A stretch of 64,000 bases of DNA from Oceanobacter mangrovi (GCF_019740315.1 NZ_JAHXZR010000004.1:62001-126000), one strand, 5' to 3'. Shown: positions 36,157 through 45,244, counted from the stretch's first letter. The notes: generated by a model not told the origin, from the sequence alone. Translations and numbers: made by a program.

Positions 36157-37939
36157 GACGTGGCTCCTCTGTGGTGTTTGCCTGGGTAGTTGCTGTGGTG
36201 CCTTTGAGATCATCCAGATCACGAATGCCTGCGACATGGCGACCAGTGATGTAGCCAAAGGTCATGATCGGGCCGAGGGTGATACCGGCGCCCGGATAGT
36301 TGCCGCCCATCACGCTGCGGCGGTCGTTGCCGACAGCATAGAGGCCGGGCATCGGGGTGTTGTCGTTGCTCAGCACTTCGCCATAAGTGCTGGTGCGAAT
36401 ACCGTCAAACGTCCCCAGATCCCCCATGTACACCTTGACCGCATAGAAAGGCCCTTTCGCTACCGGTGCGACGCAGGGGTTGGGCTTGTTTTCCGGGTCG
36501 GCCAGATAGCGGTTGAAGGTGGTGGTGCCACGGCCAAATTGCAGATCCTTGCCTTGTACCGCACCAGCGTTGTATTCGGCCACCGTGTTCACCAGGGTGG
36601 CGCTGCTGGCGCCAATCGCGCGTGCCAGTTCGTCGAGGGTTTTGCCGGTTTTCAGGTAGCCATTGCGGAGGAATTTGCCAATTGGCAGGGGTGCCGGTTT
36701 GACGAAGCCCAGGCCGTATTTTTTCAGCGTGGTCTGGTCGCAGATCAGCCACATAAAGGTGTCTTTGCCTTTGCTGCTGTCGCCATCACGATCACGATGA
36801 CTGGAGCGAATCATGTCGACGCCAACGTCGTGGTAGGAATTGGATTCGTTACAGAAACGGCTGCCAGCGGGGGTAACACCAATCACTCCGGGTTTGTAGC
36901 GATCGAGCAGGTGTGGGAAGACGGCCGGTTTATTACTGCCGTCCGGGATCAGTGACACTGGCATCCAGGCCGCCGCATCCTTGTAAACACAGTCAACCTT
37001 GATACCCAGTTGCTCAACCATACGGGCACCATCACCGGTATTGCTGTCTGGCACCGGCGAGAAGTGTTCACCGCCGCGTTTGAGGTGCGGATAAGTCTCG
37101 GCCAGCCGTTTCACATCGTGGGAGAAGCCGCCGCAGGCCAGCACCACAGCCCGCTCGGCGCGAATCTCGCGGCTCTGGCCGCCCTGTTGTACAGCAGCTC
37201 CAATGACACGGCCGTTGTGCTGCAGCAGTTCCTTGACGGCACAGCCGGTAATGATCGGAATGCCCAGATCCAGAGCAGACTTGGCCAGTCGGGCCGCCAG
37301 CGCATTACCACTGGTGACATTGGTACCACGACGGTACAGCAGCAGTTCCTTCAGATGAATTGCCAGCCGTTTGGCGACGTACATGAAGGACGTCAGCGAT
37401 TTGGTGGCGTTAAAAAAGTGCTTCAGATCGGCATTGGACGAATTGAACATCATGCCGATGAAGGTGATGGTTTTCAGCGGCGGGCGCATGCGTTTCATAT
37501 CGTCGCCCAGCTCGCGGATATCAAACGGCGCGGCCAGAATGGAACGGCCAATATCAACACCACCAGCAACGTCCGGGTGATAGTCGGGATAGAGGGTCGG
37601 TATAAACCTGACGCTGGTGTTGTCTTCAAAGAAGTCGACCATTTCCGGGCCCTTGCGCAGGAAAGCCTCGGACTGTTCGGCATCATAGAAGTCGGCAGTT
37701 TCGTTGCGCAGGTATTCACGGGCCTTGTCGCGGCTGTCATCCGGGGCTTGCTTGCGACCATGACGGTTGCCCGGAATCCACAGCACCCCACCAGAAAAGG
37801 CAGTGGTGCCGCCAAATACCTGATCTTTTTCGATCACCACCACGTTCAGGCCCTGCTTGCGGGCGCTGATGGCGGTCGCCAGGCCACCGGCACCAGCGCC
37901 GATCACCAGCAAGTCACATTGGGATGGAATTGAGTTCAT
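36137..37939 (-). CDS. FAD-dependent dehydrogenase, KstD/fumarate reductase-like
   Basis: A 600-residue flavoprotein. The N-terminal dinucleotide fold is clear ('DLLVIGAGAGGLATAISARKQGLNVVVIEKD', residues 9-39), and the C-terminal FAD-binding strand 'PMPGLYAVGNDRRSVMGGNYPGAGITLGPIMTFGYI' ends with the Tyr-x-Gly-x-Gly of 3-ketosteroid delta-1-dehydrogenases. The family introduces double bonds next to ketones or reduces enones, so a cyclic ketone substrate is plausible. It lies between SDR and NIPSNAP genes in a TRAP-linked cluster. Whether it acts on steroids is not shown. Confidence 0.85.
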   Translation of the reverse strand: MNSIPSQCDLLVIGAGAGGLATAISARKQGLNVVVIEKDQVFGGTTAFSGGVLWIPGNRHGRKQAPDDSRDKAREYLRNETADFYDAEQSEAFLRKGPEMVDFFEDNTSVRFIPTLYPDYHPDVAGGVDIGRSILAAPFDIRELGDDMKRMRPPLKTITFIGMMFNSSNADLKHFFNATKSLTSFMYVAKRLAIHLKELLLYRRGTNVTSGNALAARLAKSALDLGIPIITGCAVKELLQHNGRVIGAAVQQGGQSREIRAERAVVLACGGFSHDVKRLAETYPHLKRGGEHFSPVPDSNTGDGARMVEQLGIKVDCVYKDAAAWMPVSLIPDGSNKPAVFPHLLDRYKPGVIGVTPAGSRFCNESNSYHDVGVDMIRSSHRDRDGDSSKGKDTFMWLICDQTTLKKYGLGFVKPAPLPIGKFLRNGYLKTGKTLDELARAIGASSATLVNTVAEYNAGAVQGKDLQFGRGTTTFNRYLADPENKPNPCVAPVAKGPFYAVKVYMGDLGTFDGIRTSTYGEVLSNDNTPMPGLYAVGNDRRSVMGGNYPGAGITLGPIMTFGYITGRHVAGIRDLDDLKGTTATTQANTTEEPRHGHAIG

Positions 37940-37950
37940 CTGCGGGCTCC

Positions 37951-38766
37951 TCAGTTGTTGCTGGCGCTGTAGCCAGGACGGGGAATCAGGTGCATCAGCA
38001 TGTTGTCGAGGCCACCATCGACGACCACTTCTGTGCCATTGATGTAGGACGACTTGTCGCTGAGCAGGAATAGGGTGGCGTTGGCGATATCACTGGGCAT
38101 GCCGATACGGCCACTGGCAGTCATCGCCTCACGGGCTTCGGTAATGCCTGGATGGGCGTAGAAAGGTTCCGACAAGGCGGTGCGAATCATGCCCGGGCAG
38201 ATCACATTGGAACGGATCTGGCGATTACCCAGCTCGACCGCCAGTTGCCGTGACATCAGGGTCACCGCCGACTTGCTGGCGCTGTAGGCACCGCTGTTGG
38301 TTTGTGGCATCAACGCCGCGACTGAGGCGATAAACACCAGTGAGCCACCGTTGCCCATCAGTGGAGCAAAGGCGCGGGCACACAGCATGGAGCCGGTCAG
38401 GTTAACCTGCAGCACCTGGTTCCAGTCGTCCAGTGACACATCCAGCAAGGCGCCCGGGCGGAGAATTCCGGCACAATTGGCGAGACCATTGAGATGGCCA
38501 AAACGTTCGTTGATACGGGCAGCTGCCTGTTGTACGGAAGCTTCACTGGAGACATCACAGGGAATGACCAGTGCCTCAGCCGCCAGCTCGCCAAGGGTCG
38601 CCAGCAGTGAATCACAGCCGTCGGTATTCACATCCAGCATGGCCACGGAAGCCCCGGCTTCCAGCAGGCCACGTGCCACCGCGGCACCAATACCACTGCC
38701 TGCACCGGTCACCGCGATCACGGTATGCTCCAGTGCCAGCCATTGCATATTATTATCTTTATTCAT
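37951..38766 (-). CDS. SDR family oxidoreductase
   Basis: A 271-residue classical short-chain dehydrogenase: the cofactor motif TGAGSGIG at residues 20-27, NCAG at about 92, the catalytic Tyr-x3-Lys in 'SGAYSASKSAV' and the C-terminal 'INGTEVVVDGG'. The acidic residue after strand 2 ('AMLDVNTDG') suggests NAD preference. It sits 11 bases before the flavoprotein gene, so the two probably act in succession on an alcohol/ketone pair. The ATG at 38766 has a GAGAGGT site. Confidence 0.9.
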   Translation of the reverse strand: MNKDNNMQWLALEHTVIAVTGAGSGIGAAVARGLLEAGASVAMLDVNTDGCDSLLATLGELAAEALVIPCDVSSEASVQQAAARINERFGHLNGLANCAGILRPGALLDVSLDDWNQVLQVNLTGSMLCARAFAPLMGNGGSLVFIASVAALMPQTNSGAYSASKSAVTLMSRQLAVELGNRQIRSNVICPGMIRTALSEPFYAHPGITEAREAMTASGRIGMPSDIANATLFLLSDKSSYINGTEVVVDGGLDNMLMHLIPRPGYSASNN

Positions 38767-38912
38767 ATCTACCTCTCACTGATATCGTGCCGATGGGCGA
38801 CAGCAAGCTGTCGCAGCCGATTGAATGCACGATGTGATTTGTTGGTTATTTGTGTTGCTGGTTATTTATTCAATAATGTATCGGGTTGCCGATAGTGGAA
38901 TATCTGTACCGA

Positions 38913-40205
38913 CTATCGGGATAACATCCCCATTGCCAATACCGGAAACATCACCAGTAATATCAGTCTTACAATATCGGATAATACAAACGGCAATACT
39001 CCCTTGAATATCCTGACGACCGGTACATCGGGTAGCATGGATTTAATGACAAAGACGTTGATACCCACCGGTGGGGTTATCAGTCCCACTTCGACGGTAA
39101 TCACGGCAACGATGCCAAACCACACCGGGTCAAATCCGGCATCCAGAATCACTGGCAAAACCACCGGAATGGTCAGCAGTAACATGGCCAGGCTATCCAT
39201 CACACAGCCCATCACGACAAACAGTGCCAGTACCATAAACAGTACGGCGTAGGGGGGCAGCCCCATTCCGCCAACCCATTCGGCAAGGAAGAACGACACC
39301 CGTGATACCGACAAAAAATAGCCAAACACTTCAGCGCCAATGATCATGAAAAAGATCATTGCCGAGAGTGACAGGGTTTCTTCCAGCGCTTCACGGAAAC
39401 CATCCAGACGCACGCCACGGAACAGCGCAATCCAGAAGGTGATAAAAGCACCCACGGCAGCGGCTTCGGTTGGCGTGAACAGGCCGGTGTAAATACCACC
39501 GATGATCAGCGCAAACACTCCCATAAAGGGCAGCACGCCGGTCAGGCCGGTGATTTTTTGTTGCCAGCTGGTGGGCGTACCAGGTTGCGCCAGATGCGGG
39601 AAAAACTTCACCAGCAGGGCAATTGTGACGCAGTACAGCAGCAGCCCGATCACACCTGGAATCAACCCCGCCATAAACATTTCGCCGACCGACTGCTCGG
39701 TGATCAGGGCATATAGCAGCAGCGCAATACTGGGCGGAATCATGATGCCCAGAGTGCCGCCAGCCGCCAGCGTGCCAGTCGCCAGTGAGTCGGCATAACC
39801 GTGCTTGCGCATCTCTGGCAGTGCCACTTTCGACATGCTGGCAGCGGTCGCAACCGATGAACCGGAGATAGCTGAAAACACCCCACAGGAGCAGACAGCC
39901 GCCAGCGCCATACCGCCACGCCAGCCGCCAAAAAGAGTGCGGGCAGCGTTAAACAGTTCGCTCGACATATTGGCCTTGGAGGCCAGAATACCCATCAGAA
40001 TAAACATCGGAATCGGGCTGAAACTGTAATTGCTCAGTACTTCAAACGGCCCGGCCTCGAGAATCGCAAAGGCCGGATCAAAAGCGACGATCAGGCCAAA
40101 ACCAATCACTCCGGCAGCAGCCATTGCCAGTGCAATCGGGCAGCGCAAGGCAATAAACAGCAGCATTGCCGCCATCACCAGCAAACCAATCAGCGGCGCA
40201 CTCAT
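38913..40205 (-). CDS. TRAP transporter large permease (DctM type)
   Basis: A 430-residue DctM-family protein with the expected loops: 'SPIPMFILMGILASKANMSSELF', 'AGGTLGIMIPPSIALLLYALITEQSVGEMFMAGLIPG' and 'VEVGLITPPVGINVFVIKS'. It overlaps the small permease gene by four bases. It is followed by a 146-base gap before the SDR gene that may hold a secondary promoter. It is distinct in sequence from the copy at 7045-8310. Confidence 0.92.
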   Translation of the reverse strand: MSAPLIGLLVMAAMLLFIALRCPIALAMAAAGVIGFGLIVAFDPAFAILEAGPFEVLSNYSFSPIPMFILMGILASKANMSSELFNAARTLFGGWRGGMALAAVCSCGVFSAISGSSVATAASMSKVALPEMRKHGYADSLATGTLAAGGTLGIMIPPSIALLLYALITEQSVGEMFMAGLIPGVIGLLLYCVTIALLVKFFPHLAQPGTPTSWQQKITGLTGVLPFMGVFALIIGGIYTGLFTPTEAAAVGAFITFWIALFRGVRLDGFREALEETLSLSAMIFFMIIGAEVFGYFLSVSRVSFFLAEWVGGMGLPPYAVLFMVLALFVVMGCVMDSLAMLLLTIPVVLPVILDAGFDPVWFGIVAVITVEVGLITPPVGINVFVIKSMLPDVPVVRIFKGVLPFVLSDIVRLILLVMFPVLAMGMLSR

Positions 40206-40720
40206 ACGTGTACCTCCTGATGGTGTTCACGGTGTACCCAGAGCCGCAAACCACCGAGCGCTGATTGTAAGGCCACCAGTGCCAGAATGACGGCGGCGGG
40301 GCCGTACAGCCATTCCAGCGGCAGCATCAGGTCCTGGGTTTTTTCTGCATTCATACGGGCGACATGAGCACCTTCGGCGAAACGCCAGCACAGCAACCCG
40401 GCAAATCCACCAAACAGCATCAGATACACACCATCCATGATGTCGCGATAACGCACGGGAATATTGCCGGTAAAGATATCAACAATGATCTGGCCCTTGT
40501 CGACGGCGTAGGGAAATGCCAGCAACATGGCAAACATCAGTCCGAATCGAACAATTTCTATCGCTCCGCTAATAGTGAATCCAAACGCACCATCGGATAT
40601 TGAGAATAAACTTCGAAGCACTACATCAGCGCATATTGTAAGCATAATAAATACCAGCATCAGGGCAGCCAGCCGGTACATAATCAGTGTCATTGCGTCT
40701 ATTATTTTTATAACTTTCAT
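40202..40720 (-). CDS. TRAP transporter small permease (DctQ type)
   Basis: A 172-residue DctQ-type protein with four hydrophobic segments, including 'GFTISGAIEIVRFGLMFAMLLAFPYAVDKGQIIVDI' typical of small permeases. A TTG start at 40750 is in frame, but the ATG at 40720 fits family length and has GGGA upstream. It has the second position of the import operon, 120 bases after the binding-protein gene. Confidence 0.87.
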   Translation of the reverse strand: MKVIKIIDAMTLIMYRLAALMLVFIMLTICADVVLRSLFSISDGAFGFTISGAIEIVRFGLMFAMLLAFPYAVDKGQIIVDIFTGNIPVRYRDIMDGVYLMLFGGFAGLLCWRFAEGAHVARMNAEKTQDLMLPLEWLYGPAAVILALVALQSALGGLRLWVHREHHQEVHV

Positions 40721-40840
40721 ATTTTTATATATTCCCACTAATGGCGGCAACGGCGTGACGATACCCTGTCAACCAGGGGCTGACATATCGGAAGGTCGGC
40801 CACCGTGGCCGCGTAGTTAAATCAGGAACAGCAGTTGTGG

Positions 40841-41896
40841 TTATTCCTGCAAGGAGGAAACCCGGGTTTCACAGCTTTTGGAAAGCTGTTGGGCATGCTG
40901 GTAAATATCTGCGACCTGAATGCCGTGGCTGGATAATTCCTGTGAATAGCTGGCCACCGCCGCGTCGACTACCGGCTTCCAGGCCGGATTATTTACACCG
41001 CCAGTGACCGTATAGATTTCATCGCCAGCGGCACGGGCCTGTTCGATACCGTTCACATCCAGTATGTCGTAGGCGGCTCCCAGTTTTCGGGCCCAGGCTT
41101 CGCCTGAGTTCTTGTCGATGACAGCTTTCAGGTCTGGCGGCATGCGTTGATAGGTGCGCTTGTTCATGCTGGCAACAAAGGCCAGTGAATAGAGCCCGAT
41201 TTCGGTGTGCTTGTCGGCCAGCTCGTTGAGACGGAAGGAGGTCAGGGCTTCCCATGGCAGCGCCACGCCATTGATCACACCGCGTGACATGGCGCCATAC
41301 ATTTCTGGTGCCGCCAGGCCGACCGGTTCGGCTCCGGCAGCCTTGAGCAGTTCACCGGCAACCACGGTTGGCCGGCGGATGGTCATACCGGCCATGTCGG
41401 ATGGCTGTTCAACCAGCTTGCCTTTGGTGTGGATATGGCCCGGGCCATGGGTGAACAGAAACAACACATGGGCATCGTTGTATTCGTCTTTGAAGGTGCC
41501 TTCCTCATACAGATTCTGCACCACACAGGAGCCCTGTTCGCCGGTTTCGACAATTCCGGGTAATTCCACAATCTGGGTAATCGGGAAGCGGTTGGCGGTG
41601 TAGCCCTGAATCGAGACACCCACATCGGCGATACCCTTGACCACCGAGTCGTAGGTTTGTACCGCCTTCGACAAGGTCTGGGCCGGGTAGATGTCGACGT
41701 TGATACGACCGTTGGAATCCTTCTCGACCTGGTTCGCCCAGCTTTCCAGCGTTTTGGCGATACCGGAGGTCGCTGGCCAGAAATGCGCAAAACGCAAATT
41801 GACCTCGGCTGCCTGACTGGCAGGAATATGGCTAACGGAGGCGAGTGTCAGCAGGGTCGCAGCCACTGCCGGAAGTTTTGTGATTGTTCTTTTCAT
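40841..41896 (-). CDS. TRAP transporter substrate-binding protein
   Basis: A 351-residue DctP-family periplasmic protein with a signal peptide (cleavage near SQA). The pattern 'LRFAHFWPATSGIAKTLESWANQVEKDSNGRINVDIYPAQTL', the 'GMTIRRPT' strand, 'GAEPVGLAAPEMYGAMSRGVINGVALPWEAL' and 'YSLAFVASMNKRTYQRMP' is that of carboxylate-binding TRAP proteins. It begins the catabolic cluster and supplies the two permeases. ATG 41896 is used, since the longer frame adds only a few residues before the signal peptide. Confidence 0.92.
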   Translation of the reverse strand: MKRTITKLPAVAATLLTLASVSHIPASQAAEVNLRFAHFWPATSGIAKTLESWANQVEKDSNGRINVDIYPAQTLSKAVQTYDSVVKGIADVGVSIQGYTANRFPITQIVELPGIVETGEQGSCVVQNLYEEGTFKDEYNDAHVLFLFTHGPGHIHTKGKLVEQPSDMAGMTIRRPTVVAGELLKAAGAEPVGLAAPEMYGAMSRGVINGVALPWEALTSFRLNELADKHTEIGLYSLAFVASMNKRTYQRMPPDLKAVIDKNSGEAWARKLGAAYDILDVNGIEQARAAGDEIYTVTGGVNNPAWKPVVDAAVASYSQELSSHGIQVADIYQHAQQLSKSCETRVSSLQE

Positions 41897-42263
41897 TGTG
41901 AGCCCTGTCGCCAAACCGGGAGAATGGCGCTTGTGATTATTATTTGAGGCTTCCTGTGGGAGTTTTGAAGCAGCCGCTCAGGCCAGGCAAATCTGTCACA
42001 GGATGTATTTGACTGGGGTGGCAGGACAATCTGTGCAACCGTTCAGCCAGTCCGGATAATCTAGAGCGCAGCGCGGTGCCGGAACATTGAAAATCTACGC
42101 GTCCGATTGGACATTTCGCGCATGGCGTAATTTGGTACACGGGTTTTGAATTGCGTTTTTGAAGCCGGTTTGCCGCCATTGGCCTGTGGTACTCGTTGGC
42201 GGCAAACCGGATTGTGTGCCCAGCACAGGAGGATATTCAGATCTGACCGGCGCTGAGTGATGC
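41897..42263. other. Intergenic region between TRAP operon and NLP gene
   Basis: A 367-base region with no gene. It should hold the promoter of the TRAP catabolic operon in its left half (41900-42110); no AraC operator was fixed by eye. The right part contains the hairpin at 42165-42210. Confidence 0.4.
42165..42210 (-). terminator. Hairpin downstream of the NLP-lectin gene
   Basis: Perfect 13-bp arms (CCGGTTTGCCGCC 42165-42177 and its complement 42198-42210) with a 20-base loop, 54 bases past the NLP stop. The same CCGGTTTGC core appears in the hairpin after the adhesin gene at 33493, and a copy of AAGCCGGTTTGC occurs at 44878. Confidence 0.5.
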
Positions 42264-43523
42264 TTACTGCCAGGTCCAGCGCTGGTTATCGCCGCCCCAG
42301 TTCCACCAGGTATCGACGTTGTCGCCAGCGGCACTGCCGACGCCATCCAGCACCTGATTGTTGTCAACTTCAAGACCGATGGAGCCATCGCTGTTTTCGA
42401 CAAAACGCTGGGAGTCACCGGCCCAACAATTCCAGATAATGATGTTGGCACCGTTTTCAAACACGCTGGAATTATCCAGACAGAAGCGCGGGTCCTGCAG
42501 GCTGTGAATCATGCCGGTGCTGGTGTCGAGCGTCCGTTGCTGCCAGTTGGCTCCTGAGCAGGTCCACTGCATGACATTGGTGCCGTTGGTCATGTCGGCA
42601 TTGTTGATATCGAGACACAGGCCTGAGGCATTGTTGACCAGCGCCTGCCAGCTTTCCTGTGAACCACCGTTAGCCGCCAGTACATCTGCCTGGGTAAAGG
42701 TTGGGTAGCTCGATGGTTTGAATTCGTTCATATCACTGAGAAAGCTGGATTCCCGTACCGGCAGGTTGGCAGAGCCATAGTCGTAGTTGTTTAACAGGTT
42801 GCGCATCACCAGATTGCTCCAGCCGTCGCCAGCGAATTCATACCAGCTGATGATCGGCGGAGTGACGAAGGCACCGTACGGATTTTCGGCAGTTTCAGCA
42901 GTTTTGGCGAATCGCAGTGCGTGGGTGGCGACGCCATCCTTGTGATAAACAATTTTCAGGTGGCCGTTTTCAAATTCCAGTTCGGAAGCTGCACTGGTGG
43001 TCAGATCGCCATGGGCGCTGTAGCTGCCGTGGGTGACAACACCGTTGGTGGTCCACACGGCGGCGTATTCCCAGTCGTGCCGATGGCCGCTTTCGATACC
43101 ATCAAAGATCTGGTCTTTCTCGAAGTAGAGGGCGTAGAAGTGGCCGCAATAGGTTGTGCTGCCAGACGTCTGACAGGCGTAACGATGGACGGTGTTGGAC
43201 AGCTCCATAAAGTTGGATGAACGACAGGCACCCGTGAGGCTACCACTGGGCTTCTGGCCACCATTCTGGTCGCCACGGCGGCTGATACCTGCAGCGGGCA
43301 AACAGCTGTCGCTGTCGAAATCGAATACCGGCGCGATGCTGGCGGCGTCTACGGCGGTTGGCATTGCCTGATCCAGCGCAGCAAAGTCGTCAGCCTGGGC
43401 GTTAACCGCAAGCATTAAAGCTGCTGCCAGGCTGGCTGCAGGCAGTAGCGGTTTAAGCGTTGTCGATCGCATGATTGAAATCGTTGTAGTAATTGTTGTT
43501 GAGAGCCTTGTTGAAAGCGTCAT
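42264..43523 (-). CDS. NLP (NPP1) necrosis-inducing-like protein with ricin-type lectin domain
   Basis: A 419-residue secreted protein. A signal peptide is visible (hydrophobic part about 24-43, cleavage near AQA). Residues 65-270 form the NLP domain with its hallmark GHRHDWE at 146-152, which binds the metal in plant-active members, and a cysteine pair (C100, C117) before it. Residues 285-419 form a ricin-type beta-trefoil with Gln-x-Trp repeats ('CLDINNA', 'QRFVENSD', 'DNQRWTWQ'). NLPs lyse plant cells by binding sphingolipids; the lectin may target it to other glycans. The ATG at 43523 has GGGA at the right spacing. Confidence 0.88.
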   Translation of the reverse strand: MTLSTRLSTTITTTISIMRSTTLKPLLPAASLAAALMLAVNAQADDFAALDQAMPTAVDAASIAPVFDFDSDSCLPAAGISRRGDQNGGQKPSGSLTGACRSSNFMELSNTVHRYACQTSGSTTYCGHFYALYFEKDQIFDGIESGHRHDWEYAAVWTTNGVVTHGSYSAHGDLTTSAASELEFENGHLKIVYHKDGVATHALRFAKTAETAENPYGAFVTPPIISWYEFAGDGWSNLVMRNLLNNYDYGSANLPVRESSFLSDMNEFKPSSYPTFTQADVLAANGGSQESWQALVNNASGLCLDINNADMTNGTNVMQWTCSGANWQQRTLDTSTGMIHSLQDPRFCLDNSSVFENGANIIIWNCWAGDSQRFVENSDGSIGLEVDNNQVLDGVGSAAGDNVDTWWNWGGDNQRWTWQ

Positions 43524-43623
43524 GTGGATTCCCTGGATATTCCCTGATTGTGGTTATGGGTTGGCGTTGTGATCGGAAGGCCTGCCAGATATAGGCGAGG
43601 TATAGGGAAGACGTCTTTTACGC

Positions 43624-43645
43624 TGGTCCGGGGACCACTTTTTTT
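43624..43645 (+). terminator. Hairpin plus T-run in the azlC leader
   Basis: A 6-bp perfect stem (TGGTCC / GGACCA) is followed at once by CTTTTTTTA, the form of an intrinsic terminator, on the plus strand 127 bases before azlC. No gene precedes it in this direction, so it may act in the leader of azlCD as an attenuator or end a short RNA. The stem is short. Confidence 0.4.
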
Positions 43646-43771
43646 ATGAATTTTTGATGAAGGCCGGAATTTCAAAGGCTTTTTATTCAAACGTATTGGA
43701 GCCTGGTTACTCGACATTCGCGCCGCCAATTCCTATGCTGCGGCGCTGTTTTTGGTTTACTGCGAGTCGTT

Positions 43772-44482
43772 ATGACGACCCTGAATTCCCAGGCCTTCAA
43801 GGCCTCCTTACCGGTAATGTTTGGCTATGTGCCGCTGGGCATTGCTTTCGGTATTTTGTTTGCCGGACTTGGCTATCACTGGCTGTTTGCCAGCCTTTAT
43901 GGCCTGGTGGTGTACGCCGGTGCGGCGCAGTTTCTGGCCGTTGGGCTGTTGTCGGCACAGGCGGGGTTGCTGGAAGTGGCCGTCGCGACCTTGCTGCTGA
44001 ATGCCCGCCATATGTTTTATGGACTGTCGTTGATCGGCAAACTGGGGCAATCCCGGCTGGCGCGCTTTTATCAGATCTTTGGTTTGACCGACGAAACCTA
44101 TTCGCTGGTGTCGGCTGCCAAAATTCCCGCTGGCGTCGATGCCGCTGCCTGGCGCTTGCGGATTACCGCCTTTAACCAGACCTGGTGGGTAATTGGCTGC
44201 AGTATTGGCGGCTGGCTGGGTTCGCGCATCGAGTTTTCCACTGCCGGTATTGAATTCGCCTTGCCGGCGCTGTTTGTGGTGCTGCTGGTGGAGCAATATC
44301 GTTATCTGCGTGCGTTATGGCCGTTTGTGACAGCCTTGCTGGTCGGGCTGTTTACCCTGTTTGTCATCAGCCGTGACCAGATGCTGCTGATCTCGGTGAT
44401 GCTGGCGCTGTGTGTGTTGCTGTTGCAGTGGCGAACCGGTTGGCCATCGTCAGCCAAAGCCCGTCAGACAGGAGCCTCGTGA
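43772..44482 (+). CDS. azlC: Branched-chain amino acid exporter, large subunit AzlC
   Basis: A 236-residue membrane protein of the AzlC/YgaZ family: 'LPVMFGYVPLGIAFGILFAGLGYHWLFASLYGLVVYAGAAQFLAVGLL' and 'LLLNARHMFYGLSL', the signature around the third segment. With AzlD it exports valine, leucine and related amino acids or analogues. It is divergent from the NLP gene and overlaps the stop of azlD's start by one base (TGATG). Confidence 0.92.
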   Translation: MTTLNSQAFKASLPVMFGYVPLGIAFGILFAGLGYHWLFASLYGLVVYAGAAQFLAVGLLSAQAGLLEVAVATLLLNARHMFYGLSLIGKLGQSRLARFYQIFGLTDETYSLVSAAKIPAGVDAAAWRLRITAFNQTWWVIGCSIGGWLGSRIEFSTAGIEFALPALFVVLLVEQYRYLRALWPFVTALLVGLFTLFVISRDQMLLISVMLALCVLLLQWRTGWPSSAKARQTGAS

Positions 44483-44820
44483 TGAACGATGTTATGGATG
44501 GTGTTCCTTATCTGCTGGCGGTGATGGTGGTGATGGGGTTGGCGACCTTCGCCACCCGGGTACTGCCGTTTGTGATCCTGTATCGGGTCGCTGACCACCC
44601 CTTGCTGGTGTATCTGGGCCGTTATCTGCCAGCCATGATCCTGATGTTGCTGGTGTTGTATTCCTTCCGTCAGGAGGTACAGCTGTCGGTGGATTTTCTG
44701 CCACAGTTGGGCTGTCTGGTGCTGGTGGGGTTGTTGCAGTGGTGGCTGAAACAGGCGCTGGTGAGCATTATTGCGGGGACTGCAGCCTATATGGCGCTGG
44801 TGCAGCTGGGCTGGGTGTAG
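44482..44820 (+). CDS. azlD: Branched-chain amino acid exporter, small subunit AzlD
   Basis: A 112-residue protein with four hydrophobic segments and the AzlD motif 'GLATFATRVLPFVILYRVADHPLLVYLGRYLPAMILMLLVLYSF'. The frame is open upstream to 44410, but the ATG at 44482 overlaps the azlC stop and has AGGAG before it, so coupling is expected. It forms the exporter with AzlC. Confidence 0.92.
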   Translation: MNDVMDGVPYLLAVMVVMGLATFATRVLPFVILYRVADHPLLVYLGRYLPAMILMLLVLYSFRQEVQLSVDFLPQLGCLVLVGLLQWWLKQALVSIIAGTAAYMALVQLGWV

Positions 44821-45120
44821 GGGGCATCTATTTAATCCGGTGCTCGCTCTGGGCTTCCGGATGGTTTCGAATCCCGAAGCCGGTTTGCAGGCCCTCTCTC
44901 CGAAAAAGACAGGGGTCAAGTCAAAAACCGGCGACACCGAGTCGGAATCATCCGGCAGCCCCCGCAGGGCGCGGGTTGCCACTGCCCAGAGCGGTGTTGG
45001 CGAATTTGAAAAGGACCAGTCATTTCGCTGCATTCGCCGCCTTGCTCTGAACACTGGCAACACTCGCGCAGAGTCGTGCAGGATTAAATAGATGCCCCCT
45101 GAGGTTTCTTCCGGACCTTT

Positions 45121-45138
45121 GGCAAGGCATGCCTTGCC
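45121..45138. repeat. Perfect 18-bp palindrome, REP-like
   Basis: GGCAAGGCATGCCTTGCC is fully self-complementary and is followed by CCTAC. This GGGGCAAGGCATGCCTTGCCCC style is known from dispersed intergenic repeats in several bacterial groups. Only one copy was noticed in the window. Confidence 0.6.
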
Positions 45139-45191
45139 CCTACACTTCATGGGTTGGAATTCAAGTGACAAGGAAGGCATGAATCAAAAGC

Positions 45192-45244
45192 AAAAAGGTG
45201 AGAACCGACCCCGGCTCTGGCTCAGGGAAATAGGGCCGGTTCTC
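45192..45244 (-). terminator. Intrinsic terminator of the rnf operon
   Basis: On the minus strand GAGAACCG (45237-45244) pairs with CGGTTCTC (45200-45207), with further GC pairing inside, and is followed by ACCTTTTTG. It lies 44 bases past the rnfH stop, as expected for the operon end. Confidence 0.8.

Noticed and set aside
37010-37933. A 307-residue plus-strand frame opposite the KstD-like flavoprotein gene
   Set aside because: The opposite strand codes for a flavoprotein with clear FAD motifs, so this is a high-GC shadow.
44464-45180. A 238-residue minus-strand frame across azlD and the intergenic region
   Set aside because: Its 5' part lies in the remnant-like intergenic DNA and its 3' part is antisense to azlD, which has a clear family match and coupled start. 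The translation is low-complexity, His/Gln-rich and looks spurious.
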